This document shows, piece after piece, positions 24,126 to 35,999 of a stretch of DNA of 64,000 bases. The translations under genes and the position numbers were made by a program. Within the stretch, counting starts at the first letter, position 1. Every line of letters starts with the position of its first letter. Source of the DNA: Fasciola hepatica (Eukaryota; Platyhelminthes; Trematoda; Plagiorchiida; Fasciolidae); contig CANUEZ040000179.1 of assembly GCA_948099385.1 (NCBI GenBank), positions 10,992,001 to 11,056,000 on the forward strand, in the 5' to 3' direction. Under the pieces are notes generated by a model. The model was not told the origin of the DNA, did not search any database, and saw nothing but the letters and a program-made list of their open reading frames with translations.

Positions 24126-25664
24126 AGTGGTCTCACTTTTTGCACACGGACCGTACAGTTTACCCGCCCAGATTACAGTAGTATTTCAAAGTTTGTCAAA
24201 TCTGCGGAAGCCCGTTTTATAAGCGGAAGTGACTAGATTTTGTTGAGATTAACAACTTCATCCCACCTCACACTAATTGCCTCGTTTCCTTCCCAACAAT
24301 AGCATGACATTCTCACCATTTCCAAACCATCTGCTGTTCCTAACTCTCCCCCCACTACTTATCATTTTACTGATACTGGTAGAATAATACACTCTTAATG
24401 TACACATGCAGCCGTATTAGGCAGAACACGAAGTTACCATAAACAAGCCTGTTCGCTGCAGTCTTACTACTACTGCTGAAGCAGTTCACTAGTTATCGCT
24501 GCCACCCCGTCCTCTTCGGTTTGTCACAAACAGATTAACATCCCGATAAACCAAAGTTGAAGCTACGAGCGCGCTTGATTGGGTCATCTTTGCTATTGAC
24601 ATGACGATTGTCATAGGTGTGCATCACGTCATATTTTTTCTGACTGAACGTTTCGTGCATCATCAAAATCTATCGAAACTCTCTAAGCATTTTAATGAGC
24701 CCATTGGGTTTTACTCGCGGGAGACTGTAACTGGTACTTTCTTGGATCCTCCATACGAATATATAAAACGTCTGGTTCTGCATAGATTCTACTGTGTTTC
24801 GTTTTTCAAGTTAACTCGCGTAAAACAGAAGCTTCTACTACTGAGTCGTAAAGTATCGTAAATGCAATTTCTTAGTGCTCATCCAGTAAGGGAAGGATGC
24901 CCGGACGACTTCATTTTTGATGATACAACGCAATTAAAGCTTCTGTGAGCAACAAAGCCTGTACAGAAATCTGACAGTGTAGATCTATGACAGCTGTGGA
25001 ATCCATTAGGTCGTTTTTCGGAATATTTTGCTTCGTAATAATCTAGCCGGGTTTACGTTCTGTTTACCAACAACCTCCGCTCTCTTTCGTGAAACTTGCC
25101 TGTAACTTCACCAATATGACGAACCAGATTCATCACAGCGTGCGTATTATGGGAAAGCTTAATTTAACACAACCCCGGATTTGTGCTTTAGTTCCCTTGG
25201 TAGATACCTTAACTCCAAGTTCGTTTGTCGGTTCAACAGTCTACTCTGATCTCACGGCTTACAGTTGTCGTTTTTTTATTTACTGCATGCTTACACACGA
25301 CTGCAGAGGAAGGGGTACACCCCATAGCCTCAAAGGCCCACTTTACTACTAGGAATGGTGGACAATCGAACCCGGTGGCTTGGAGTACTGGAGAACCAGA
25401 TAACGTACCAACAAGTGGTGATAGTCAGTAATCCGCCGTCGTGCGGATCGTTAACACACCTGATCTATTGGGACCTTACGTGGTTCTTCGCCGCTCCAAG
25501 TCTCGGAGTTCGGTTACCGGCTATCCCCAATAATGCAGTGGTTCCTCGTGGCTATGGGTTACATACCCCTTCCACTGCACTCATGGGCAAGCACGTATAA
25601 AAACGTCAGGTGTGTTAACGGTTCAGACAACAGTGGATTACCGTTGTCCACCCGGAGAGTGACC

Positions 25665-25745
25665 AGCGTCAGTGGCAAAAATTCGAACCTCTGATCTCTG
25701 ATGCGGTAGGCAAACGCTTTAAAGCACTCGACCACGACCGACCTG
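25665..25745 (-). mobile_element. tRNA-Ser-like SINE fragment
   Basis: Minus strand: GGTCGTGGTCGAGTGCTTTA, an A box of the tRNA-Ser/Leu type, then a TTTGCCTACC region and B box GGTTCGAAT about 35 bases on. The terminal stem is not conserved, so this is a retroposed relic. It lies in the same intron as the element at 24045. Confidence 0.5.
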
Positions 25746-26263
25746 GCGCGTTTTCTCTCCCAGTTGTATCATCGTTGTCGTGTGTATATGTGCGTGTGTG
25801 TGTGTCAGAGAGAGAGACTTCGCCTACTGCTTGATAAGTTTGACACGTTCGCGTCGCAAACACCTTATCAATCAGTCCAGTGTTCAGATGATGTGCACTG
25901 TACACCTGTCACCATATGCAAAGGAGTTTTTCTCTTAGATTTGATCTTCATCTCTCAGACAACCTACTGATAGCCGAATTCAAGGCATCGTAAGAGTAAG
26001 ATCAACAGACTGACTTGAACAATAATCTATAGTAAAATTTCGGCACTGCTTGCTCTGATCGAACCAACGGTAGTCAAATAGAATACACATTTAGGAGTTT
26101 CTGGATCATAACAAGCCACCATCGTTCAAGCTCACCCTTCGGGCATGCAATTCAGCCGCAACCTACTGATCGATAATCCTTCACAATTGTTGCAGTGCAA
26201 AAGAATGAATGGTAAAGTTATGAATAACCGACGCCGTTACATACAGTTTGAGCAAATGCTTAC

Positions 26264-26677
26264 TTCCGCTCTGATTGATATTCCGTTTGGGTCTCCGATA
26301 TGGCCCCGGCGGCTCACCTGCCTGGATTGCATTTGTTTCCAGTTGTGTTGCTAACAGTTCACCTTCCAGACCAGACGGTCGTTTCAATCCTGTCGAATTT
26401 GGTATGTTGGAAGCGGTTAGTCCACCAACTGTACCCGAACGGGTCAAATCATATGTGACGTAATCCAAACCTCTCGACGTGCCCGCTGTCGAAATCATTG
26501 GACTGTTGTTCGACGGTCTACCGTTGCTGCTGCTAGTGACCGTCGGAGCTGGACAAGCTGGTACTGTGCGTTGACTTGTGGAATAGCTGTCCGGTTCAAG
26601 GTCCCCGTCGACCACAGAGTCGGCAAATACCAAAGAACTGATTGCAGAACTGGTTGCACTTGGTTGTCGATCGGAAT
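26264..26677 (-). CDS. receptor-like protein, cytoplasmic tail exon
   Basis: Acceptor TTCTTTTTCAAACTCAG, then AT completing Asp with the G left at 29993, then 137 codons and a final A before donor GTAAGC. The peptide is Ser/Thr/Pro-rich with acidic patches: DSVVDGDLEPDSYSTS near residues 23-38, a polar Asn/Ser run, VTYDLTRSG, and GPYRRPKRNINQSG at the end. It has no hydrophobic segment or known domain. The open frame extends upstream of the acceptor, but the pyrimidine tract and phase define the start. Confidence 0.85.
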
Positions 26678-28514
26678 CTGAGTTTGAAAAAGAAGAGAAT
26701 GAAGCCGCGCGCACAGGGCAGAAAGAGAGAGGGTGTGGCGTAAAATGGATTATGTTAGTACAGAAGTGGCGCATAACTATCGATCCTGAATGGGATGACA
26801 GACTGCTGTCAAGTGCCTGTGTGTTTCGGTTATTTATATCATCTGGGAGACGGCTAGATTTCGAGAGTAAGACAGACTGAGGCACACAGCATAGCGGATC
26901 ATATAACTGGGCGTACATACTCATACAATACGATGATATCTGTCATGGTGATAAGCCCGGCCGCACCAGTTGGCTTGTATATTCCAAAAATAGCTGAACA
27001 CTTGCAAAGATGGCTACCAAAATAGTTTTTGTCAGGTGATCGAAGAAGTCCCTCTGGAACAAAAACTCTATGTCAACGTGAACTTGTCACTACAAACCGC
27101 TAAACAATCTGCTGTCGCTTCGCACGACCAGTCTTCAGCGATTAAGTTACGAAATTAACGAATTCCAACCAATCACGTGTCTTGACCTCTTTGCGACTCA
27201 ATCGACTTGACATTTGCGCATAAATTTGAAGAGTTCTATCTGCATTTCACACACATCGTGGAACCTCATCATGGTTACACTTTGCATACTGTGCGCTGAC
27301 GCGGTTAGCTTTCTCACTAGAAGCCAGGAGCGATAAGAGTTGTGCCAGTGGATGTTTTCTGCGCAGTACTTGTGTCGGGAAAAGCGGATCGACTTTCAGG
27401 AAAGGAGGGGGAGGTGGAACAATTCCACTGTTTTTTGCCATTCATCCGTCATGATCTGGAAGTGTACCGAAATTCAGGACACCAACTTGCACTCGTCCTG
27501 AATTCGGAAAACTCAACAACCCTATTAAAATTAATACAACTATCATCATTATCGGACCGGAAAATTATTTTCTTGGACTTGTAAATGGGAAAATTACAAT
27601 CTCAACTCAACATATGCGAGTTAGTCCCTCGACAAGCAGGTGTGTGTGCATGCAAAAAACTATAAAAGAGCTGTCCATAGGGTTTCTGCCATGCGGATGC
27701 GCTATCTGGAAGGGACCAGCTCATCTGAATTGGAAACATGCAATGACTTGTTTGTAAAAACCGCCAGGTTGTACATGGTATACACATACCTATATGAAAA
27801 TATTATTCCCTGGGGACTCAATCAATGCTAATCGCCGTCTGCAGGTTATCGGATAGTGTAATTTACACATAAATATTCACAACCTGACTACAAAATACCA
27901 AGAAAGTCTGTTCAACTAAGGTTAGCAGTGTGCGATTATGCGTCTCATACTTGCATACGAGTGCAGTCGAAGGAACTCATCTCCATGACCTCGGAAACTC
28001 GTTGCATTATCACGGACAACTAGCAACCATAGCACTTAGATTTGCAGTGAAGAGCCACACAGTGTCCCCGTGAGGTTTAGGTGTGAAAATGAGCCCAGTG
28101 AACCAAACGAATCAATGACTTCTGCCATTGTGACAGGGTCCAAACCGCAGCATGTCGAAAAGTGGATTTCAAATGAAACGCGCTCGTGTGTGTACCATCA
28201 CTGTGACAGGGTTCAAACCTTTTATTGCAAAGATGAGAAAGACTTATGCATTACTCATCCATCAACGGTCCTAGAATTGTTGTTTCACGACTCTATTCTT
28301 CTAACAAGTTACCATTGTTCAGCTGACGGTCTTACCAACCACACCCAATTATCTCTGTTTACACTGTTCAGTGCTTTCTCCCGGTCTTACTTTATTATTT
28401 CTTGCTTTATTTCCCGGTTCCGAAAGAAGCACATTATTATAATTGGAATGCTGGTGAATTTGAGTGAACCCAACTATAGGGATTCGTACACATTACAAAA
28501 CGCCATAATTTCGT

Positions 28515-28675
28515 GCTGAGCTGGCGGTGATTATACACTCATCACGATGGACTCTGGACTCTTCTGCCCAGGTTCGAACCGTGCCGTCGTGGCCGGTCAT
28601 TTTCTCCAACTGATCGCAAACTTATTCCCAAAATATTGTGCCATTGATATATAATGAAAATAAAATAAAGGAATC
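28515..28675 (+). mobile_element. tRNA-derived SINE, AAAATATT-tail family (copy 2)
   Basis: A GCTGAGCTGGCGGTGATTA head resembles an A box. Then come B box CAGGTTCGAACCG, the GCCGTCGTGGCCGG block shared with copies at 5694 and 61990, and a CCCAAAATATTGTGCCATT tail ending in A/T-rich DNA with AATAAAATAAAG. Confidence 0.5.
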
Positions 28676-28895
28676 AGTTGGATGGCTTCAGAACTGGAAA
28701 AGTAGACAATCTTCATATAACCGAATCTCATAGTGAACCGGCAGAAAACCTAAGCAAACAAGTCAGAAGACAAACACTACGGGAAGAATTCATTTCGTAT
28801 ACTCTCGCCAATCACATACTTATAACACCAGGCAAACTATTGAGAATTTATAAGAATGAAGTAACTGAAGTGGGTTTTACGGCACTTTGAGTAAG

Positions 28896-28931
<36 letters not shown>
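28896..28931. repeat. TG microsatellite
   Basis: About 18 TG units in an intron of the minus-strand gene. Confidence 0.95.
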
Positions 28932-28933
<2 letters not shown>

Positions 28934-29992
28934 TTGCATTTAATTAGCTAAAACAATGGTAAACTAGGGACGAAGGTCACACGGTTCTGGACTCAGGGCG
29001 AGCTGTGTGCAACCGATCGATAGCACGATCGATCGCCGTTTGTAGCGAGGATGCAACGGGATTGTGAACGCTTTTTCCTAGTTCATATTATGATCATTTT
29101 CGACTAATTGCCAAACGATTACTGAGGTAGACACGCGTGATGCAGGCGAGTTTTCCAGGTTGAGGTTCAGTCATTGCGTCACGTGCATATTTCTGAATGT
29201 GTTTGGTCGTTCTGTTCTAGTTCGCAGCCAATAAAGCACGCTTCTTTGCAGTTGCAGGGGAAGCAGACGTGCAACGTTTCGGTACATTCGACTGCGTGAC
29301 GATCTTGGAATACAGGCTTGGGGAGCGCCCCGAAAAGTTTCGTTTTTGACCGCTGTTATTGCTACTCGACCGATAGCAGTACACGAAAGAAATTCTCCTC
29401 GCAGAACGATCGGTCGGTAAACTGGCCGCCGATGACACGCCCCATATCTGTTCATATAGAAACGAATACGTTTTGAATGAACCTAGGGATACTACTAACT
29501 CGCAGCTTCGGCCTCCTCAGCTCTGGGTGTGCGCAGTTCTGGACTTGGGCAATTTCAGTGAATGCAGTTGATGGGAATGATCCAAGCCTCACATCGCTTT
29601 GGAAGACGATACACATCAGTAAATGTTGTTCGCAGGTTTGTGAATACTTTTTCCGGTCGACATAACCTGTTCAGATAAAGCGCTCCATCACGAGAATGAC
29701 CTTTGGTCTCTAAAACTCTGCGCCTAACCTCAGCTTCGATGGTACGGTGTTTCCACCTAATTTGAGCGGTGCAGTACTGCGAAGGTACGAATTCTCCAAC
29801 ACCGACAATTATCTGAAAAAATCATTCCGGGAAACACATTTTCACTGACTGCTTTAGTCACTCGAAGTCCTCGTGCGGAAAGACACCTTTTAACTTCTAC
29901 ATGAATCAAGCGATTAACCCCGATCTCAATGAAAATCCTACAGTTTTGCAGATCATCATTTCAAGACAAAATGTTTCCCAATTCTAACATAC

Positions 29993-30484
29993 CTGAAGAG
30001 TGCGATGGTTTTGCACCCGCACCCCCGGTAGTCGACTCTACCCGCAACCTTTTCACGGATAATGGTTCCAAGTAAGGATCATTATAGTGTGGATTTGAAC
30101 TGGGCTGTGGAACTGGGTAGTGAGTCGGATTGGACTGCGTCGTTGGGATTGGTGGAACTGCTCGAGTGGGATACACATGAGGTGCGCCAGTTGACCACGG
30201 GGAATAGAGATGAGTCATAATGGATATTTGACTTCGGTCAGGGGTAACTGTCGTAGCCGATGCCCAATCGGAAAATTGAGCCCATTCGTCTGGCTTTGAC
30301 CCAGAAGGTGGTCGATATATCACACTTGTTTTCGTGGGCGTCTCTGTCGAAGCAGACATCGGATCTCCGTTGGTGCTATCATCCACGTCCAAGTTGTACG
30401 TGTTTCCACTGTCACGTGGGATTGGGATGTTGAATAGACTACGAAGGCCCGCGGCACTACGTCCCAGACGAACGCTGCCGGATT
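29993..30484 (-). CDS. receptor-like protein, cytoplasmic tail exon
   Basis: Acceptor TTCACTCGGTAACAG, then AA completing Glu with the G left at 33737, 163 codons, and a final G before donor GTATGT. It begins with an Arg/Leu-rich segment (VRLGRSAAGLRSLFNIP), then an acidic linker (DVDDSTNGDP). An EWAQFSDWAS motif and a Pro-rich region follow (RAVPPIPTTQ and HYPVPQPSSNPHY). It ends in SVKRLRVESTTG. Pro and Tyr spacing suggests adaptor docking, but that is inference. Confidence 0.87.
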
Positions 30485-30849
30485 CTGTTACCGAGTGAAG
30501 TATGGAGATGAATCGAATGAAGACGATAAAAAATGGGACTACAAGCAGAACAGATTTTTCAAAGCTGGGAAAAATGTTATGCTTTCCAAGCGCAAAATCA
30601 GATTTTGACTTTTGTTAAAGGATTCTCAAGAGGTCACTGTGGAAACGAACTAACTCGCTGCATCGTCTCGTCGAAGCTTAGTAAAATTTTCAACTGGAAA
30701 TACTTTGAGGTGAAAAGCGAGTTTTAATCAGACCGTACATAGCTACTTCAGGTTGGTCTGCTCGCGTGAGACGTATATGTGGTTCTCTTTCTTGTCGACC
30801 AGCCTCTTATGACAACCAAATTAGCTCATACTGAACCACGACAGATGAT

Positions 30850-33110
30850 GATTTATTGATGCTTGGTGGATTCACCAGCCATAGGCTGGACAGATAGACA
30901 GCCAGGCAGGAAATCCAAAGGAGGCGGTGTTATTGTCTACGTACGTCATGTTTGGTGTGTCGTTCATCTTCATGCACATTTGCCTACAACACACAAAACG
31001 TTTGCTGTCAACCCACTGAATGTAAGATATGCTTTATCGTTAGACGCTTTTCTGTTGTTATATCTAATCTATACACAACCCCAGCCTGTAGTTCCACGAG
31101 ACTAGCCAATTTCCTGGATTCATTCTACTCGACACTAACAAATTGGACTGACAGCTCACTTCTCATTGTGGCCGACGAATTCAACAGCTCCGACTTAGAA
31201 TTCCACAACCTAATGTCCTTCTACAATGTTGCTAACTTCCCCACCAGATATAGTGTTTGTTCAAACTGCTTCTTCGTGGATGAGCCACCTTCCTTTCATG
31301 CTGTGAAGCGAGCCCCCTTGGGAAACTCCGACTACTGTACTGTCAAAGTTCTTCCCCAGAATTTTTAGTAAACGTAATCACCAAAGCTCGATAAAGAACC
31401 CAGTCCGGCAGCATGACGTGCTCACCATTCATTCACTCGAAGGCATGATGGGCTCTTCCAACTTGGATTTATTTTACGACCCTGACGTGTCTATACATTG
31501 TGCCAATGTTACGAACTACTCAAATTTGTTATGAAACATGCTGTCTACGAACAAGGATTATGATGCGTACAGATCGTTTTGATTTGGAGAAGCTAAACAA
31601 ATTGTGATACATGGAAGAAAGTATCGTTTGGACAATAACTCTGCAGTAAAAATGGTAAACCCGTGCATCAAAGAAGAAATTACTTATGTTGATGGACTAT
31701 ACGTGAGTACCATACTCAATGGCAATTCTTCCAGCCAATGATGGAACGGACTGAAAATACCATGTGGTTGGGCGTCTCAAGCAAATTACATAGCGCGTGA
31801 TGTTGAAAAACCTAACAGGTCTTTTGTATCAGAAATTAATCTGACCGATTTACTACACAAAGTACCTGGAACCCCTGGACAAAGTTGGAGATCTTCAGTA
31901 CCTTCGTCCGGAACAAGGAGTTTGAATAGATCAATATCAATAAAGATTCCGGACCCGATGGCATCAGTTCTGCCATTCTGAAATCTTGTGTTGTCGACTT
32001 GGCCGCTGTTTTCTCCTCCATACTCATTCGATGCGTGTCTGAAGGCAGACTTGCTGACTTTTGGCGTCAAGTTCGTATCACTCCAATACGAAAGAAAGAA
32101 AAAGTCGAATTTCGCCTCATCGCATCCACGTCAATCTTGGTCAAGACTTTCGAGCAGATAGTAATTGAAGATCATAAGTCTGTCATCAATATTTCGGATG
32201 TACACCAATTTGCCCACCAAAAGAGCATTCTACTTTGGATTCCGTCTGATGTCTTATACATTCAAAAGCATCACTGATTGGCCAGAAAAGCAAACTCGTT
32301 CAAAACTATTTCATAAACTACAAAAATGCTTCTAATTCGCTCAGTAAAGAACGTTTGCTATCTCTTCTAGATCAGTTTATCTCTACGAGGACGGGATGAC
32401 CCAACGCTGTCAAAATAACACTTAATTTAAACAGGTGTGCAGAACTATCCCTTCCAATTGATAATAAATCCTCATCACAATCAAAATACCCAACCCTCTT
32501 GATAGGAGGCTTAAACGTGAAAAGAGTTTAGTGTTACAAATATCTTGGTATACTAGTCTTGCCAGATCCTAAGTGGACTTATGATGTAAGAGGTACTTTT
32601 TCACGGTGAAAAGACTGACATTTTGCATCTCTCCTCAGAGGTCTTTACGTGTACGCACCCACACCAACTCTAAGTTTATTCATTCGTGTGTATTATTCCG
32701 CCGGTTATACTGCTCCTCTGTCGTGTTCCCTGGTTTGCTTGTTGGTGAGTTTGCATTGATCAAGCACTCCCCTGGATGCATTTCTAGGTGCAGTAACATA
32801 TCCTACTCTGAGTTACTGAATCTTGTGGGAAAAATCCATTTCTATGAGTGGTAACGGTCGTGCAGCACTACTTTCTGATGATGCACACCCGCCACATTAA
32901 TCTCTAGCTTGCAGTAATTCTAACTCTGCTACACGTAGTAAATCTAAATCAATATATTCACGAACTTCAACGTTTTCCAATTCGATTATTCCATATCTAG
33001 AAAGGTTCCCTGTTGCGAAAGAACACCTTGGGAACGACTTGTAAGAATCGCTTACTTAATCACGATTGTCCATTACCCATAAAGGTTTTCATTGACAAAC
33101 ACAACGCGCT
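30850..33110 (+). mobile_element. CR1/Jockey-like LINE relic inside an intron
   Basis: The plus strand carries pieces of a non-LTR retrotransposon in order. An endonuclease-like stretch at about 31085-31370 includes LANFLDSFYSTLTNW, LLIVADEFNS in place of a GDFN motif, and a late NSDYCTV segment. A reverse-transcriptase start at about 31990-32230 has FWRQVRITPIRKK and FRLIAST. A YKYLGILV block lies near 32535, and a HDCPLPIKVF tail near 33063. Stops and frameshifts are many. It sits antisense within the minus-strand intron between 30484 and 33737. Confidence 0.6.
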
Positions 33111-33736
33111 GATCAGCACAATCCAATAACCACCTTTTTGACCATGTATTTATTGCCACTGCCAAAGCATGTAACTGAAAACGTCTCATTGAAAAGTTAC
33201 TCATTTCGGACAAATAAAGTTCATCCCTGACTTGACTTTGCAACGGTCAGAACACATTGTCCCTCACTAACCATTTTTGATTAAGCTACTCGTATGCTAG
33301 ATGAGTAGACAATGTAGTGCCATGAAATGTCAATTTGATGCTGATTTGTGAACAAATCAGTGAATACGGAATTGACCACGTTCGACTCCGGCTGAACAGT
33401 GGGGTCAAAGACATCTGTCAGAAAAGATCAAACTAACTCCATTCAGATAGAATGAAACGCTAATCTCGAGAGACATTACTCATTAAACTCGAAACTAACG
33501 GCCTGACTCTAGTCACTATCTTAGAGATCGAATGAAACTCCGATTCTCGACAGCTTCCTGACTAACTCGCTATTATGGCTTTGTGCATGGTCCGTCACCC
33601 AGAATCGCAAAATCAGAGTTGTCAATCCTCTGGGGGCTATGAGTCTGTTCAACTGTACGCATTCTCTCGTATAGAATGAGAGAAAAAACAGTACGGCAAT
33701 GTCAGTCACGCATTCGTATTGCAGCCAAAAGCTTAC

Positions 33737-35049
33737 CCGACTTTGCCCGTGAAAAACCGGTATGATTCGGGGTGAACGGGAAACACGTGATGCGACCCAA
33801 AGCCGCGCTGTTCTGATTCGCAGCATCTGTGAGCGGCCCACCTTGGAAATAGTTTGTCGAATCCAGCGTGGACATTGAGTGTGGATGCAGTTGATTAATC
33901 AATTGAGAATGGGATCGTCTTGTTGCAGAACGAGGCGGTGTGAGTGATCCGTTCAGATTGCGCAGAAAAGAGGAGAATCGGCGCAAACCATTGCTAAAAC
34001 TTTTTGATGCTGCTGTCGGTGTAGATTTCCAAGGAAGCGTATCACCTGCAACCGAAGGTGGACGATCAACAATTGGTTGGACTTCCTGATACGGTTGCGC
34101 GCAAATAGATTGGGGTGGGATTCCATCATTCAGATCCCAGTTTGTGTAAGCGAATCTTGGTTGATGGTTAGTCAGTTGTTGCGTGGCTTGAGCTGACTTG
34201 ACCCCATTTTCTACACCTCCCGGGGTAATCGTCCCCCCGTCACTGGTGGTAAATGTGCGACTACTTCCGGTGGTTCGTTGACTCAATGGTCTGTCTGGAT
34301 TGGGCACAACAAGATTGCGTGGATCAACCAGACTGTTCGATTCTCGACTGTTCGAATGAACTAAACCGGAATTGGATGCAGGAAGACAGATTTGGCTTGA
34401 TGAACCGTTCGATATGACTCCGGATTCCATCAGTCTTCGTTGTGATTGATACTCAGCTTCACGACGTCGTTGCAAATGCATATACAAACGACGCTGTTTT
34501 TTCAAACTTCTTCGCCAAGGTTGCCACCATGGATGATTGAATGGATAAGCATCTAGAGGATTGAAAACTTCTCCGGATGAGTTCATATATGTGGCTGGTT
34601 GTTGAGTCAACTGAGTGGTTGAAGTAGTGCGTAGCCAAGGTGACCCGTTAATTATTGGTTGAGGAGAATCTAGCGGTTGGGTTTGTGGTGTACCCGGGAC
34701 AAGGCTGAATGAGGACTGACCGCTTGGATGCTGTGGCACACGTCGAAATGGCATTGAATCACCACGAAGTATCACAGTTTCTGGTGATTTCTGCCCGGTG
34801 AACACGGTGCCGTGTGAAACGGTCTGTCGTGGCAGATCTGGATACGTTCCGCTCAGATTTTGACTCCAGGTATGAGTGCGCCACGGTTTGAACAAATCCC
34901 AACGACTTCGGCCCAATTTACGACACCATTCGACCGAATTGATGGTTGGGTACACACTGTGCATGGAAGGATTGAAGACGCTTGACGAGCGGGTTAACCG
35001 ATCCGGCATCGATGGGAAAGAAACCGTTTTGTTATACTGGGCACCAAAC
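33737..35049 (-). CDS. receptor-like protein, large cytoplasmic tail exon
   Basis: This 1,313-base exon is the longest coding piece in the window. The acceptor TCCTCCATAACCACAG follows an upstream stop. One base G completes the codon left by the previous exon, then come 437 codons and a G before donor GTAAGC. The tail peptide is low-complexity, rich in Ser, Pro, Asn and Gln. It has unusual Trp content (WCRKLGRSRWDLFKPW at about 41-56 and HPWWQPWRR at about 172-180) and a strongly basic, probably helical block at about 179-206 (SLKKQRR...QRRREAEYQSQRR). Later come DRPPSVAGDTLPW and LTPPRSATRRSHS, possible SH3 and kinase sites. No enzyme domain or repeat unit is seen. It follows the membrane segment, so it should be cytosolic. 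Confidence 0.88.
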
Positions 35050-35563
35050 CTGTGGTTATGGAGGACAGAACGCAGTCATTGGTGGATACTGGTGACTTCA
35101 AATGAGGCATAAATAATAGGACAAAAACGAACATGGATTCGAAAGGTTATGGTGGGTAATAATCCAACTGAATAACATTCTGATGGAATATATAAGAGTT
35201 CCGATCAACAGAGATAGGTAACGTGAAAGTGAACATTAAATCTAGCCTAGTTTCGACAAATGTTCTCAATTTCAGTTAAGACAAAATAAACTTGATTACC
35301 CCGTCATGGGCTGTTTGTCAGCGTATATTGCCTGGTGCGGATGTCCATACGGACCAAATCGAGTTACGCTACAGCAGCCAAAACATTGTGAAAAACGCTG
35401 AAAACCGAATCAGCTGAGCTGCGGTATGGACGCTAGATGACTGACCAAACAGAGACCAGACGGGACAAAAAAACAAAAAAACTCACGTACACATTTCATT
35501 TGAACCTGATCACTCAAGTGCTGCATGATTTTAGAACACTAGTGGGCCTGGTTATCAGTGTAC

Positions 35564-35788
35564 CAGTGTTGAGCTTCACATTCCGTAGAGGAATGGGCTG
35601 GCATATTGCCAACAGACAGTTTGGCTCGTTTAGGTGACAGCACGATGGCTTGACGAACAGCCAACTCGTCTTCATCTGTCTTGAATCGAGGACGAGACTG
35701 GAACGAACGCAGCTGATCGTAGAGCCAATAAGTTTCCAACAGTCGCCCGAACCGAAAAAACCAACTGTATTTGTTCCCAGAATAACCA
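35564..35788 (-). CDS. receptor-like protein, juxtamembrane cytoplasmic exon
   Basis: Minus strand, 74 codons. It starts with one base after CTGAG at 35789 and leaves TG before GTACAC, so the phase fits both the membrane exon (ending AA) and the next exon (starting G, giving Trp). An alternative acceptor at 35843 would add 18 residues in the same phase. Skipping the exon would also keep the frame, so it may be a cassette. The peptide starts aromatic and basic (NKYSWFFRFGRLLETYWLYD). It becomes clearly coding-like in RFKTDEDELAVRQAIVLSP, with KRAKLSVGNMPAHSS after it. The donor is weaker than the others. Confidence 0.62.
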
Positions 35789-35999
35789 CTCAGAATATCA
35801 GGCGAACCAATGAGTATCCCGGCTAAGATTTGGTTATGACCACTATTCATCGTATATAAATACTGTTTTTGTACTGATAAAACGAGATGGTTCGAAGGCA
35901 GGAAATTCTGTTCATTAGAGTTAGTGGGATGGATCAGAATACACTCAAGCTCTTGTGACTAGGCCTCAAAACAGAATAATTTTGATTTTGCTCTCAAAT

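Larger units (their letters stand above)
21267..26263. other. intron of receptor-like gene
   Basis: About 5 kb. It includes a C13 run at 22876-22888 and two minus-strand tRNA-derived elements (24045-24125 and 25665-25745). Plus-strand frames near 25089-25600 are long-ish but have no splice support. Confidence 0.45.

Noticed and set aside
28070..28519. 149-codon plus-strand frame
   Set aside because: Length is borderline for chance, there is no matching acceptor/donor pair, and the peptide has no known motif. It ends at the head of a SINE.
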